A program made the position numbers and the translations under genes. A stretch of DNA of 64,000 bases from Actinocrispum wychmicini (GTDB lineage: Bacteria > Actinomycetota > Actinomycetes > Mycobacteriales > Pseudonocardiaceae), in assembly GCF_004345645.1 (NCBI RefSeq), contig NZ_SLWS01000003.1, positions 682,001 to 746,000 on the forward strand, written 5' to 3'. The first letter of the stretch is position 1. Every line of letters starts with the position of its first letter. The notes under the pieces are model-generated. The model was not told the DNA's origin. It worked only from the letters and a program-made list of their open reading frames with translations, and ran no database searches. This document shows, one piece after another, positions 48,302-56,872 of the stretch.

Positions 48302-50506
48302 TCACCGGCGGCGCCAGGGCGCCCCCACCGGCTGCAGCTCGTTGGGCACGGTCTTCGGTTCCTCGGTCCGGTGGCCGCGACCGGGCCACCATGCCGCGCG
48401 ACCGATCAGCGCGGTCAGGCTCGGCACGAAGAACATCGCCATCACGAAGGCCGCGACCAGGATGCCGAACGCGAGTGCGAAGCCCATCTCGGCGAGCATG
48501 GTGTTGCCCGCGAGCATCAGCGCGCCCAGCGAACCGGCCAGGATCACGCCGGCCGCGGCGATCGTCGGCCCGGTGTGCCGCACCGCCAGTGCGGCCGCCT
48601 CGCGTGGTGACCGCCCTTCCTTGGCCTCTTCACGCAGCCGCGCCATCATCAGGATGTTGTAGTCGGTGCCGAGCGCGACCACGAACATGTAGATGATCAG
48701 CGGGATCATGAAGATCAACCCGGGTTGGCCGCCGAACACCTGGAAGACCAGTGTCGTCGCGCCGAGTGTGGCCGCGAAGCCCAGGCCGACCGAGGCCATC
48801 ACGTACCACGGCGACACCACGCTGCGCAGCATCAGCCCGAGCAGCAGCATGATCAGCAACGCCGCCACCGGGAACACCAGGAGGTAGTCCCGGTGCATCG
48901 TCTCCTTGACGTCCGCGTAGACCGCGGTCTCCCCGCCGACGAAGGCCTTCGTACCAGGAGGCGCCGCGGCGTGCGCGGCGTCCCGCAACGGGCCGTCCAC
49001 CGTGTCGATGGCCGCGTCGGATTCCGGGCTGCTGCCCAGCGCGACACTGAAACTCGCCGTGTTGTGGTCACCGTTCTGCGTCGGCGGACTGACCTGGCTG
49101 ACGCCGTCGACCTTCAGCTTGGCGGCGAACCTCGACAGGGCCGCCTCGTCGAGCCGCTGGCCGTTCTCGGCCCGCAGGTAGACGTTCGTCGGCGAGGTCG
49201 CGCCCGCCGGCATCCCCTTCTTCAGGTCCTTCAGCGCCACCTGTGACTCGGCGGTCGCCGGCATGGACCCCGAGGACAGGTCGAAGGTCGGGTTGAGACT
49301 CACCATGCCGACCCCGAGCGCGACCATCACCGCGCCGGACACCACTGCGACCAAAGCTGGCCGCCGGCCGACAACCCGTCCGACCGCGCCGAACCGGGCC
49401 GCCTTGGGTTCGCGCCGCCAGGATTTCGACGGCCAGAACACCTTGCTGCCCATCAAGGACACCACCGCGGGCACCAGCGTGATCCCGGCGAGCAGGGTGA
49501 CACCGACAGCGATCGCCAGCGCGGGTCCCATGGAACGGAAGAACCCGAACGAGGAGAGGGTCATCGCCGCGAAAGCGATCATCACGACGACCGCGGCCGT
49601 CGTGATGGCCTCGCCGACCCGGCTCACCGCGGTCACCATCGCCTGTTTCGGTCCGTCACCGGCGCGCAGGCGTTCCCGGAACCGGAACATCAGAAACAGG
49701 ATGTAGTCCGTGCCGACCCCGAACAGCACGACGATCAGCATCGACGCGATCGACGCGTCCGTCTTGAGCCCGAACGCCTTGACCACATGGGCGATCAGCC
49801 CGTTGGCGACCTGGGACACGATCCCGATCAGCACGATCGGCAACAACGCGATGATCGGACTGCGGAAGATCACCAGCAGCAGCACCAGGATCAGCAGAAC
49901 CGTGGCCAGCAGGACGAGCGCGTCCCCGTTGGTCGAGGACTCCTGCATGTCGAGTTGCTGCGCGACCGACCCGGTGGTGCCGACCTTGAGGCCGGTACTC
50001 GCCGCCGCGCTCTTCAGTTCGGCGCGCAGCTGTTTGGCCGCCGCGGTGAGGTCCGTGAGGTTCGACTGGTTGATCTCCGGCATCTTGACCGCGCCGATCT
50101 GCACCGACCCGTTCGGTGCCGGGCTGCCGGCCAGGATCTGTTCGACATTGCCGATGTGCTTGGCGTCGACGGCCCGGACGATGTCGGTCACCTTCGCCGA
50201 GTCGCCCGGTGCCAGCGGCTTGTCGTCGGCGCGTTGGAACACGATGATCATCGACGGCGTGAATTCGGTGGGGAACGCCTGCTGCCCCACCTGGGCCGCC
50301 TGGATCGACTCGGAGTCCCTCGGCAGCGCGTCACTCTGATCGGTGGTCTTCGGCAGTGCGGGGGCCGTGAGGACCACGACCGCGGCGAGCAGTACCCACG
50401 CGGCGATCACCCACCACGGCCGATGCACCACGAACCTGCCCAGTGCGGCGAAGAAACCCCGCTCCGCGGCGTTGACGCCGCGGAGCGGTTGGGTCGTCGA
50501 ATTCAT
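48302..50506 (-). CDS. MMPL/RND-superfamily transporter
   Basis: A 734-residue member of the MMPL family with about 12 helices and two large outside loops. It has the two repeated transporter cores, with ADYILFLMFRFRE and TDYNILMMARLREE matching the GTDYxxxLxxRxxE pattern, and SRVGEAITTAAVVVMIAFAAM. It probably exports a lipid or hydrophobic compound using proton force. GGGGGG lies 5 bp before ATG 50506. Its promoter is shared with the divergent EXLDI gene region. Confidence 0.9.
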   Translation of the reverse strand: MNSTTQPLRGVNAAERGFFAALGRFVVHRPWWVIAAWVLLAAVVVLTAPALPKTTDQSDALPRDSESIQAAQVGQQAFPTEFTPSMIIVFQRADDKPLAPGDSAKVTDIVRAVDAKHIGNVEQILAGSPAPNGSVQIGAVKMPEINQSNLTDLTAAAKQLRAELKSAAASTGLKVGTTGSVAQQLDMQESSTNGDALVLLATVLLILVLLLVIFRSPIIALLPIVLIGIVSQVANGLIAHVVKAFGLKTDASIASMLIVVLFGVGTDYILFLMFRFRERLRAGDGPKQAMVTAVSRVGEAITTAAVVVMIAFAAMTLSSFGFFRSMGPALAIAVGVTLLAGITLVPAVVSLMGSKVFWPSKSWRREPKAARFGAVGRVVGRRPALVAVVSGAVMVALGVGMVSLNPTFDLSSGSMPATAESQVALKDLKKGMPAGATSPTNVYLRAENGQRLDEAALSRFAAKLKVDGVSQVSPPTQNGDHNTASFSVALGSSPESDAAIDTVDGPLRDAAHAAAPPGTKAFVGGETAVYADVKETMHRDYLLVFPVAALLIMLLLGLMLRSVVSPWYVMASVGLGFAATLGATTLVFQVFGGQPGLIFMIPLIIYMFVVALGTDYNILMMARLREEAKEGRSPREAAALAVRHTGPTIAAAGVILAGSLGALMLAGNTMLAEMGFALAFGILVAAFVMAMFFVPSLTALIGRAAWWPGRGHRTEEPKTVPNELQPVGAPWRRR

Positions 50507-50639
50507 CAAATCCCCCCACGTCTGTCGCAGCCTGAGGCCACGATCGTTGAACCGATCACGACGATGACGATCACCGACCGCTCTGACGCCGACCTGTCAT
50601 CGCGCTGACACCGCCCCTGCCCCGGTGACAGCGAAGCCT

Positions 50640-50653
50640 AGTGTACGTACACT
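50640..50653. promoter_or_regulatory. palindromic operator upstream of the EXLDI gene
   Basis: AGTGTACGTACACT is a perfect 14-bp palindrome, followed by ATACGTAT at 50655-50662. They lie 60-75 bp before the EXLDI start and about 135 bp before the MMPL start, so one regulator could control both divergent genes. Confidence 0.7.
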
Positions 50654-50713
50654 CATACGTATAGTCGAATTGGACCTGCCAAGTGGACAGGTGAGGTGAT
50701 GGAGGATGTAGCC

Positions 50714-51223
50714 ATGCCGAACAAGACGATCTACGTCTCCGACGACGATCTGCCGTTGTACCAGCGGGCGCAGGAGTTGACCGGGAGCAATCTGTCGGCG
50801 GCGATCGCGGCGGCTCTGCGTCGGTACGTCGAGGTCGAGGAGGGGCGGCTGGCGGGTTTCGACGATGTCGTCGTCCGGGTCGGCACCGGGGTGGGGCGCA
50901 AGGTTCGGTTCTCCGGGACTCTGCTGGGGCAGTGGGAACGGTCGGCGAGTACCCGCGAGGAGAAGTTCCGGGTGTACCGGTCGCGGACCGGCAAGTTCGT
51001 GGTGCACACGCAGCGCTCCGAGGAGTGGACGAAGGGGGCGGACACGCCGAGCGGTTGGCGGATGTACGTCAGCTCCAACCAGAGTTGGGGGATGACACCG
51101 GCGTCGGCCACGTTGGAGGTCGCCGACTCGGTCGAGGAACTGCGCGACAAGATCCCCGATGAGTTGTTCGACATTGTCGTGGCGTTGGCGGACGAGCCGG
51201 CCATCGAGGACCTCGACATCTGA
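50714..51223 (+). CDS. EXLDI family protein
   Basis: A 169-residue protein starting MPNKTIYVSDDDLPLYQRAQELTGSNLSAAI, a ribbon-helix-helix-like beginning, and ending in EDLDI, the ExLDI signature that names the family. The middle holds a conserved WERSASTREEKFRVYRSRTGKFVVHTQRSEEW. EXLDI genes usually lie next to an MMPL or other efflux gene and a TetR regulator, as here. Function unknown; the RHH-like start suggests DNA binding. GGAGG lies 8 bp before ATG 50714. Confidence 0.85.
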   Translation: MPNKTIYVSDDDLPLYQRAQELTGSNLSAAIAAALRRYVEVEEGRLAGFDDVVVRVGTGVGRKVRFSGTLLGQWERSASTREEKFRVYRSRTGKFVVHTQRSEEWTKGADTPSGWRMYVSSNQSWGMTPASATLEVADSVEELRDKIPDELFDIVVALADEPAIEDLDI

Positions 51224-51310
51224 CCTGGCCACAGCTGAGCGGATGCCGGCGGCGGTGCGGGCGTTCGCGGACTACCAGCCGATGACGCCGGCCATCGGGA
51301 CCATCCGCGG

Positions 51311-51913
51311 TCATCTGGTGGGCCAGGTTCGCCTGAGGCGGTCGATCACGTTGAGGAACAGGGTGAAGGTGTTGTCGACGCGTTCCCGGTCGTTGGTGGT
51401 GATCAGGTCGAGTTGCAGGCCGCGGGCCTGGGCGACGATCATCGACGCCACCAGAGGCGCCTGCTCTTCGGGGCAGCCGTCTGCTGTGACCAGGCGTGTC
51501 ATCAGTGTCAGTGAGTCGTGCACGACCTGCTGCAGGAAGCGGTCGTAGCGTTCCGGTTCCCGTGCGGCCTGAGCGAAGACCTCGAACAGCAACCGGTAGA
51601 CGGGCAGGCGTTCCGCGGTCGTCGAGTTGCGCCACCACGAGTGGAGGTCGGCCAGGTGGGTGGGCGAGTCGGCCAGGCCGGCCGCGTCGGCCAGTCGTTG
51701 GCGCAGCAGGTCGATCACCTCGGTGACCAGGTTCTCCTTCGAGCCGAAGTGGTGCAGCAGCGTCCCGTGGCTGACCTTCACCGCTGAGGCCAACGGCCGC
51801 ATCGCCAGGCCGGCCAGCCCGTGCGCCAGGACGTAGTCGGCCACCGCGTCGAGCAGTTCGGGCCGCCGGTGTTGGTAGCGGGCGCTTCGGCCGTCGATGT
51901 GCTCCACCTCCAT
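51311..51913 (-). CDS. TetR-family regulator
   Basis: A 200-residue TetR-type repressor. The HTH is PELLDAVADYVLAHGLAGLAMRPLASAVKVSHGTLLHHFGSKENLVTEV. The C-terminal half is helical with a Trp-rich WWRNSTTAERLPVYRLLFEVFAQAA. ATG 51913 begins MEVEHIDG. It is divergent from a VOC pseudogene across GACCGTTTGGTC and may have controlled it; it may also control the EXLDI/MMPL genes. Confidence 0.88.
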   Translation of the reverse strand: MEVEHIDGRSARYQHRRPELLDAVADYVLAHGLAGLAMRPLASAVKVSHGTLLHHFGSKENLVTEVIDLLRQRLADAAGLADSPTHLADLHSWWRNSTTAERLPVYRLLFEVFAQAAREPERYDRFLQQVVHDSLTLMTRLVTADGCPEEQAPLVASMIVAQARGLQLDLITTNDRERVDNTFTLFLNVIDRLRRTWPTR

Positions 51914-51945
51914 CGACCGGACGGTACGGCAACACGAGATAGTTT

Positions 51946-51957
51946 GACCGTTTGGTC
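51946..51957. promoter_or_regulatory. candidate TetR operator
   Basis: GACCGTTTGGTC has 4-bp inverted arms (GACC/GGTC), extended with one mismatch to TTGACC...GGTCGA. It lies between the divergent tetR start (51913) and the VOC pseudogene start (51981). Confidence 0.6.
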
Positions 51958-51980
51958 GAGCTACTTCTAGGGTGGCCGTC

Positions 51981-52806
51981 ATGGCTCCCGAGATCACTCG
52001 TCTGCACCACGTCGGCCACGTCGTCCGCGACATGCCCGCCGCGGTCGACCTTTACCGGCGGCTGGGCTTTGTCGTGCCGGCGCCCAGCTATCCCGCGATG
52101 CCCCCCGGGAAGGTGCCGAGCCCGAGCCGTTCGGCGCGGCCAACACCCATGCCGACTTCCCGCGCGACTTCCTCGAACTGGCCACCGTGGTCCAAGCAGG
52201 CGGTCGCGTGCCAACCGACGCGCGGCTCGTCCCGCTGCAGGCCCCGCCCGACGTGCTCCCGACGCTGCTGGAGCGGATCAACACCACCAGCGCGAACCTG
52301 GCGGAATGCCTGGACCGCTTCGAGGGCCTGCACATCCTGATGTTCTCCGCAGCCGAATCGTCGCGGACCTGGACCCGCGGATCCAAGCCACTCGGCTGGC
52401 CGACCACCCCAACGGCGCCGTCGGCCTCGTCGACGCCACGCTCTGCACCACCGACACTGAGTTGGATGCCGTCCAGGCACGATACGAGCGTTACCTCGGC
52501 CGGACACCCCGAACACAAGGGCCCGCCCGGGTCTTCGACCTCGACGAGGCAACGCTCACCCTCGTGCCCGCCTCCGGTCTCGCCACACTGTTCCCCGGCG
52601 AGCAACCCCCGGCCCTGCCCGCTCTCGTCGCGTGCACGGTCGCCGTCCATGACCTGGACGCGACGAAGAGCTTGTTGCAGGACAAGGAGATTCCGTGGCT
52701 ACCGACGCCGTTGGGGGATGTCTTCGTACCAGCCACCGCCGCCCTCGGTACCAGCATCGCCTTCCGTCAGGTGAACCAGACCGCCACCACGATGGCCCGG
52801 AGCTGA
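51981..52806 (+). pseudogene. VOC/glyoxalase-like gene broken by two frameshifts
   Basis: The protein can be followed in three frames. It starts MAPEITRLHHVGHVVRDMPAAV at 51981, shifts frame near 52110 into AANTHADFPRDFLELATVVQ and PLQAPPDVLPTLLERI, then shifts again near 52350 into IVADLDPRIQATRLADHPNG, and ends at 52806 after CTVAVHDLDATKSLL. Together they match a two-domain glyoxalase-like protein (Glyoxalase_3 type) of about 275 residues. Codon use is coding-like in all three parts, so the break is recent or is a sequencing error. Divergent from tetR. Confidence 0.85.
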
Positions 52807-52833
52807 ACTGGCAGAACAGCGCTGGGTGGTAGA

Positions 52834-53322
52834 TCAGTTCGCCAGCCGGAACTGCAGCCGGGTCTCCCATTTGCTCATGTCGGGCTGCACGCTGGGGTTG
52901 GTGAGCAGCTGCTCGAGCCGGCACCCCCAGCGTTCGCCGCCGTCGGTCGCGGTCATGTCCCACGACAGGCCTTGGGCGGCGGCCCAGACGAGCAGTTGCG
53001 CGGTGACGTCGATCAGTTCGTCCGGGTGGCCGACGTGGGTGACCGTGACGTACCGGCCGGCCGGCAGCACGCCGGCGGTGACGGTGTCGTCGCCGGACAG
53101 CACGGCGTCCACCGGGACGCCGGCCTCGACCTCCAGGCGGGAGTCCATGTCGATCAGGTTGTACTTGAAGAACGGCGCGTCGACCGGGGCGACACCGCGT
53201 TCGGCGAGCCAGCCGAACACCTCGGGCAGCCGGTCGGCGATCTCCGGGAAGGTCCGCATGGTGACCATTCCGCGCACCGACACATAGGGCTGTTCGACGC
53301 GTTCCACGATCTCTGGGGTCAT
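52834..53322 (-). CDS. GyrI-like small-molecule-binding protein
   Basis: A 162-residue protein with the GyrI-like/SHS2 fold: MTPEIVERVEQPYVSVRGMVTMRTFPEIADRLPEVFGWLAERG, then GVPVDAVLSGDDTVTAGVLPAGRYVTVTHVGHPDEL. This domain binds drugs or small ligands and forms the effector part of BmrR/Rob-like activators. It overlaps the upstream ECF sigma gene by 4 bp (ATGA). The usual YCII partner of that sigma group is absent here, so this protein may replace it or be a regulated effector. Confidence 0.85.
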   Translation of the reverse strand: MTPEIVERVEQPYVSVRGMVTMRTFPEIADRLPEVFGWLAERGVAPVDAPFFKYNLIDMDSRLEVEAGVPVDAVLSGDDTVTAGVLPAGRYVTVTHVGHPDELIDVTAQLLVWAAAQGLSWDMTATDGGERWGCRLEQLLTNPSVQPDMSKWETRLQFRLAN

Positions 53323-54608
53323 CGGGTGGGTGCCTCTCCACGTGCGCACGCGTCCACACGTTCCCGCAGGAGCGCCTGTTCGCGTGCGTTGTCGGTCAAT
53401 GTCGCGGCCCGTTCGAACTCCGCGCGGGCCTCGTCGTAGCGGCCGAGTTTGGCCAGCAGGTCGCCGCGGACGCTCGGCAGCAGGTGGTACGCCTTGAGCG
53501 CCGGGTTGTCGGTGAGGGTGTCGACCAGGTCCAGTCCGGCCGCCGGGCCGTGCGCCATGGACAGGGCGACGGCGCGGTTGAGCTCCACGATCGGCGACTC
53601 CACGACGTCGGCCAGCGCGTCGTACAGCGAGGCGATCCGTGCCCAGTCGGTGTCCGGTGGGGTGGTCGCGCGGGCGTGGCAGGCGGCGATCGCGGCCTGC
53701 AGCGTGTACGGGCCGCGGTCGTCGCCGGGGACTTCGGCACTGAGCGCTTCGGCCTGTTCCAGGGCGGCCAGGCCGCGGCGGATCAGGACCTGGTCCCAGC
53801 GGGTGCGGTCCTGGTCGAGCAGCAGGATCGGTTCGCCTGCGGAGTCAGTGCGCGCGGTAGCGCGGGACGCTTGGATCTCCAGCAACGCCACCAGGCCGTG
53901 CACCTCGGGTTCCTGGGGTGCCAGGCCGGCCAGCACCCGGCCGAGCCGCAGCGCCTCCTCGCAGAGGGTGGGGCGCATCCAGTCGTCGCCCGCGGTGGCC
54001 GAGTAGCCCTCGTTGAAGATCAGGTAGATCACTTCGAGGACGGACGCGAGCCGCGCGGGTCGTTCGTTCGCGGCGGGTACCTCGAACGGGACCTTCGCGT
54101 CGGCGAGGGTGCGTTTGGCGCGCACGATCCGTTGCTGGATGGTCGACTCGCCGACCAGGTACGCGCGGGCGATCTCCTTGGTGGACAGGCCGCCCAGCAT
54201 CCGCAGGGTCAACGCGACGCGCGCCTCGGTGGACAGCACGGGGTGGCACGCGGTGAACACCAGCCGCAGCACGTCGTCGCCGATGTCGTCGTCCAGGGCG
54301 GCGTCGATGTCGGGTTCCGGGTTCGCTCCCCCGGTCTCGATCTCGTGCCCGAGTTCCTGGACCTTGCGCGCGAGGACCTGTTCGCGCCGGACGAGGTCGA
54401 TCGCCCGGTGTTTGGCGGTGGCCATCAGCCACGCGCCCGGGTTCTTCGGCACCCCGTCCCTCGGCCACTGTTCCAGGGCGGCGACCAGCGCGTCCTGGGC
54501 GAGTTCCTCGGCGCGGCCGACGTCCCGCACGATCCGGGCCAGGCCGGCGATCACCCGGGCCGACTCGATCCGCCACACCGCGTCGATCGTCCGGTGCGTC
54601 TCTGACAT
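53319..54608 (-). CDS. ECF sigma factor with C-terminal TPR-like domain
   Basis: A 429-residue long ECF sigma factor. Region 2 is ESARVIAGLARIVRDVGRAEELAQDALVAALEQWPRDGVPKNPGAWLM with KHRAIDLVRREQ; region 4 is LSTKEIARAYLVGESTIQQRIVRAKRTL. The extension carries EVIYLIFNEGYSATAGDDWMRP, EEALRLGRVLAGLAPQEPEVHGLVALLEI and LNRAVALSMAHGP. The start at 54608 follows GGGGG by 6 bp. It is coupled to the GyrI-like gene, and a DUF899 gene lies 56 bp upstream on the same strand. Confidence 0.92.
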   Translation of the reverse strand: MSETHRTIDAVWRIESARVIAGLARIVRDVGRAEELAQDALVAALEQWPRDGVPKNPGAWLMATAKHRAIDLVRREQVLARKVQELGHEIETGGANPEPDIDAALDDDIGDDVLRLVFTACHPVLSTEARVALTLRMLGGLSTKEIARAYLVGESTIQQRIVRAKRTLADAKVPFEVPAANERPARLASVLEVIYLIFNEGYSATAGDDWMRPTLCEEALRLGRVLAGLAPQEPEVHGLVALLEIQASRATARTDSAGEPILLLDQDRTRWDQVLIRRGLAALEQAEALSAEVPGDDRGPYTLQAAIAACHARATTPPDTDWARIASLYDALADVVESPIVELNRAVALSMAHGPAAGLDLVDTLTDNPALKAYHLLPSVRGDLLAKLGRYDEARAEFERAATLTDNAREQALLRERVDACARGEAPTR

Positions 54609-54664
54609 CGCCATCCCCCTCGTGAGCAGGTCGTGCTCAAGGTACTCACGAGGGAGGGTGATGG

Positions 54665-55399
54665 TCATCGGTACTGCTTCGGCCAGCCGGTCGGCGAGTC
54701 CTCCCATTGTTCCTGGCGGCCGTACGGGGTGAGGTCGAGGAAGGTGTACGGGGTGACCATGTGGTCCATGCCGCGGGCGAACGCGCTGTAGGTGTGGAAC
54801 ACGTCGTCGCCGTCGCGCAGGAATACGCTGTTGACCGGCCAGTCGCCGCGCAGGTCCTGCTCGGTGAAGCCCTGGGCGAGCAGTTCGTCCTTGGTGCGGT
54901 AGTTGTATTCGACCGGCGCGCGGTCCTCGTCCAGTGTGGTGTGCAGGTCGTAGTTGAAGTCGCTGCCGGCCGACGAGTAGAACGGGAACATCCAGCCGCG
55001 GCCTTCGGTGAACGCCTGGATCTTCGGGTAGGGCGCGCGGGCGATCGCGACGAAGGTGACGTCGTGGTCGTGCAGGTCGGCCAGGATCGGCGGGGTGAAG
55101 GTCTGGTCGGCGGCGCCGGTGCAGCGCGAACAGCCGGTGTCGGTCTCGTCGATCCACATGAAGTGGTGCACGTACAACTGGCTCCGGCCGTCGAACAGGT
55201 CGGCCAGCCGGTACCGGCCGTCGGGACCGGTGAACGCGTAGTCCTTCTCGACTTTCACCATCGGCAGCCGGCGGCGTTCGGCGTTCAGCCGGTCACGGGC
55301 CTTCGTCGCCTCTTTTTCCTTGGCCAGCAACGCTTTGCGTGCGTCGAGCCACTGCTCGCGGGACACCACCTCGGGCCGTGCGCGGACTGTGCTCGTCAT
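54665..55399 (-). CDS. DUF899 thioredoxin-like protein
   Basis: A 244-residue member of the DUF899 family. It has RRRLPMVKVEKDYAFTGPDGRYRLADLFDGRSQLYVHHFMW, GCSRCTGAAD with a CxxC pair, and YFPF-type FPFYSSAGSDFNYD. The thioredoxin-like fold and CxxC suggest a redox role but the reaction is unknown. AAGGAGG lies 8 bp before ATG 55399. It is upstream of an ECF sigma gene on the same strand and may be its operon member or target. Confidence 0.88.
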   Translation of the reverse strand: MTSTVRARPEVVSREQWLDARKALLAKEKEATKARDRLNAERRRLPMVKVEKDYAFTGPDGRYRLADLFDGRSQLYVHHFMWIDETDTGCSRCTGAADQTFTPPILADLHDHDVTFVAIARAPYPKIQAFTEGRGWMFPFYSSAGSDFNYDLHTTLDEDRAPVEYNYRTKDELLAQGFTEQDLRGDWPVNSVFLRDGDDVFHTYSAFARGMDHMVTPYTFLDLTPYGRQEQWEDSPTGWPKQYR

Positions 55400-55538
55400 G
55401 GGTCTGTCCTCCTTCGGGACGGTGTGCGTCATCAGGTCAGACAGATCTCGTGGCGGAAAGTCATCGGGCCGGCGATGAGTTTCCGTGATCGGTACGGTCA
55501 GTAGTGATGACGGCTTGTCCCGGCGGAGGAGTTCACAC

Positions 55539-56489
55539 GTGACCAGCGCAGCCCCTGATGTCGACTTCCAGGCGCAGCTCGCGCCGTTCCGGCCGGAGTT
55601 GCTCGCGCACTGCTACCGGATGACGGGGTCGGTGCACGAGGCGGAGGACCTGGTGCAGGAGACGCTGCTGAACGCGTGGCGGGCGCAGGCGTCGTTCGAG
55701 GGCCGGTCGACGTTGCGGACCTGGCTGTACCGGATCGCGACGAACACGTGCCTGAACGCGTTGGACAGCCACCGCCGCCGGCCGATGCCGACGGACCTGG
55801 GGCCGAGCGCGGACGCGTCGCGTCCGCCGGTCGAGGTGGACGGTGTGCTGTGGGTGGAGCCGATCCCGGACGCGGCCACCGAGGCGTGTTCGCGCGAGAG
55901 CGTGCGGCTCGCGTTGATCGCGGCCCTGCAGTATCTGCCGCCCAGGCAGCGGGCGGTGTTGATCCTGCGGGACGTCATGCAGTGGCGTGCGGCCGAGGTC
56001 GCGGACGTGTTGGGGATGACCACGGCGGCTGTGAACAGCTCGTTGCAGCGCGCACGCGCCCAGTTGGACGCGGCGTCGCCGGACCGCGACACGATGATGG
56101 CTGAGCCGGTCGACGCGAAGCAGCGGGACCTGCTGGACCGGTTCGTGCGGGCGTTCGAGAACCACGACATCGAGGCGATCGTGACGTTGTTCGCCGAGGA
56201 CGCGGTCATGGAGATGCCGCCGTTCACCAGTTGGTATCGCGGTGCGCGGGAGATCGCGCGGCTGGTCGCGACGTGGTGTCCGGCGACGCGGGCCGGGGAT
56301 CTGCGGCTGGTGCCGATCGCGGCGAACGGGCAGCCGGGGTTCGCCACGTACATGCGTGACCCGGCGGACGGTGTGTACCGGAAGTTCAAACTGGAGGTGC
56401 TCACGCTCGGCGCGGACCGGGTGACGCACGCGGTGTCGTTCTTCGACCTGTCGCTGTTCGAGGCGTTCGGCCTGCCGGCTCAGCTGTAG
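55539..56489 (+). CDS. ECF sigma factor with C-terminal SnoaL-like domain
   Basis: A 316-residue sigma-70 factor. Region 2: ELLAHCYRMTGSVHEAEDLVQETLLNAWR, with the FEGRSTLRTWLYRIATNTCLNALD core; region 4: LPPRQRAVLILRDVMQWRAAEVADVLGMTTAAVNSSLQRARAQL. The last ~110 residues form a SnoaL/NTF2-like domain (DLLDRFVRAFENHDIEAIVTLFAEDAVMEMPPFTSWYRG), as in the SigJ/SigG-like, anti-sigma-less group where the tail controls activity. GTG 55539 follows GGAGGAG by 6-9 bp. It is a fifth ECF-type gene within 30 kb. Confidence 0.9.
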   Translation: MTSAAPDVDFQAQLAPFRPELLAHCYRMTGSVHEAEDLVQETLLNAWRAQASFEGRSTLRTWLYRIATNTCLNALDSHRRRPMPTDLGPSADASRPPVEVDGVLWVEPIPDAATEACSRESVRLALIAALQYLPPRQRAVLILRDVMQWRAAEVADVLGMTTAAVNSSLQRARAQLDAASPDRDTMMAEPVDAKQRDLLDRFVRAFENHDIEAIVTLFAEDAVMEMPPFTSWYRGAREIARLVATWCPATRAGDLRLVPIAANGQPGFATYMRDPADGVYRKFKLEVLTLGADRVTHAVSFFDLSLFEAFGLPAQL

Positions 56490-56870
56490 GTCCGCAGGCC
56501 GTTGCGCAGCAGGTCGAACGCGAGGTCGGCTTCGGCGATCGCGCGGGGCGCGAGTTCGTCGGCGGTTTCGCCGGCGATGATCCGGGCTTGGTTCTGCTGC
56601 GACAGCGTGACGCGGATGGCGGCGATCTGGACGGCGGCCAGGTGTGCTGCGGCGTGGGCGAGTTCGCCGTCGGGCGCGGTTTCCTGCAGTGCTTGCGCGA
56701 GTGCGCGTTCGGAGCGGACGAGAAACCCGGTGAGGGCTGAGCGCAGGGACGGGGTTTCGAGGATCAGCCGGTAGAACGCGACGACGTTCGGGTGGTCGCA
56801 CAGGCCGGTGATCGCGTCACGCTCGTCCAGCGCGGCACGGAACTGGCGGTGCAACGCGTCCAGCGGCGAT
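56480..56870 (-). pseudogene. TetR-family regulator, C-terminal remnant
   Basis: About 125 residues of a TetR ligand domain are readable: SPLDALHRQFRAALDERDAITGLCDHPNVVAFYRLILETP, and on to LLRNGLRTYS. The DNA-binding half (~75 residues) and any start codon are missing. At about 56870 the sequence changes abruptly to the monooxygenase on the other strand, whose own N-terminal residues are also missing. A deletion between two divergent genes explains both losses. It should be non-functional as a regulator. Confidence 0.8.
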
Positions 56871-56872
56871 TC

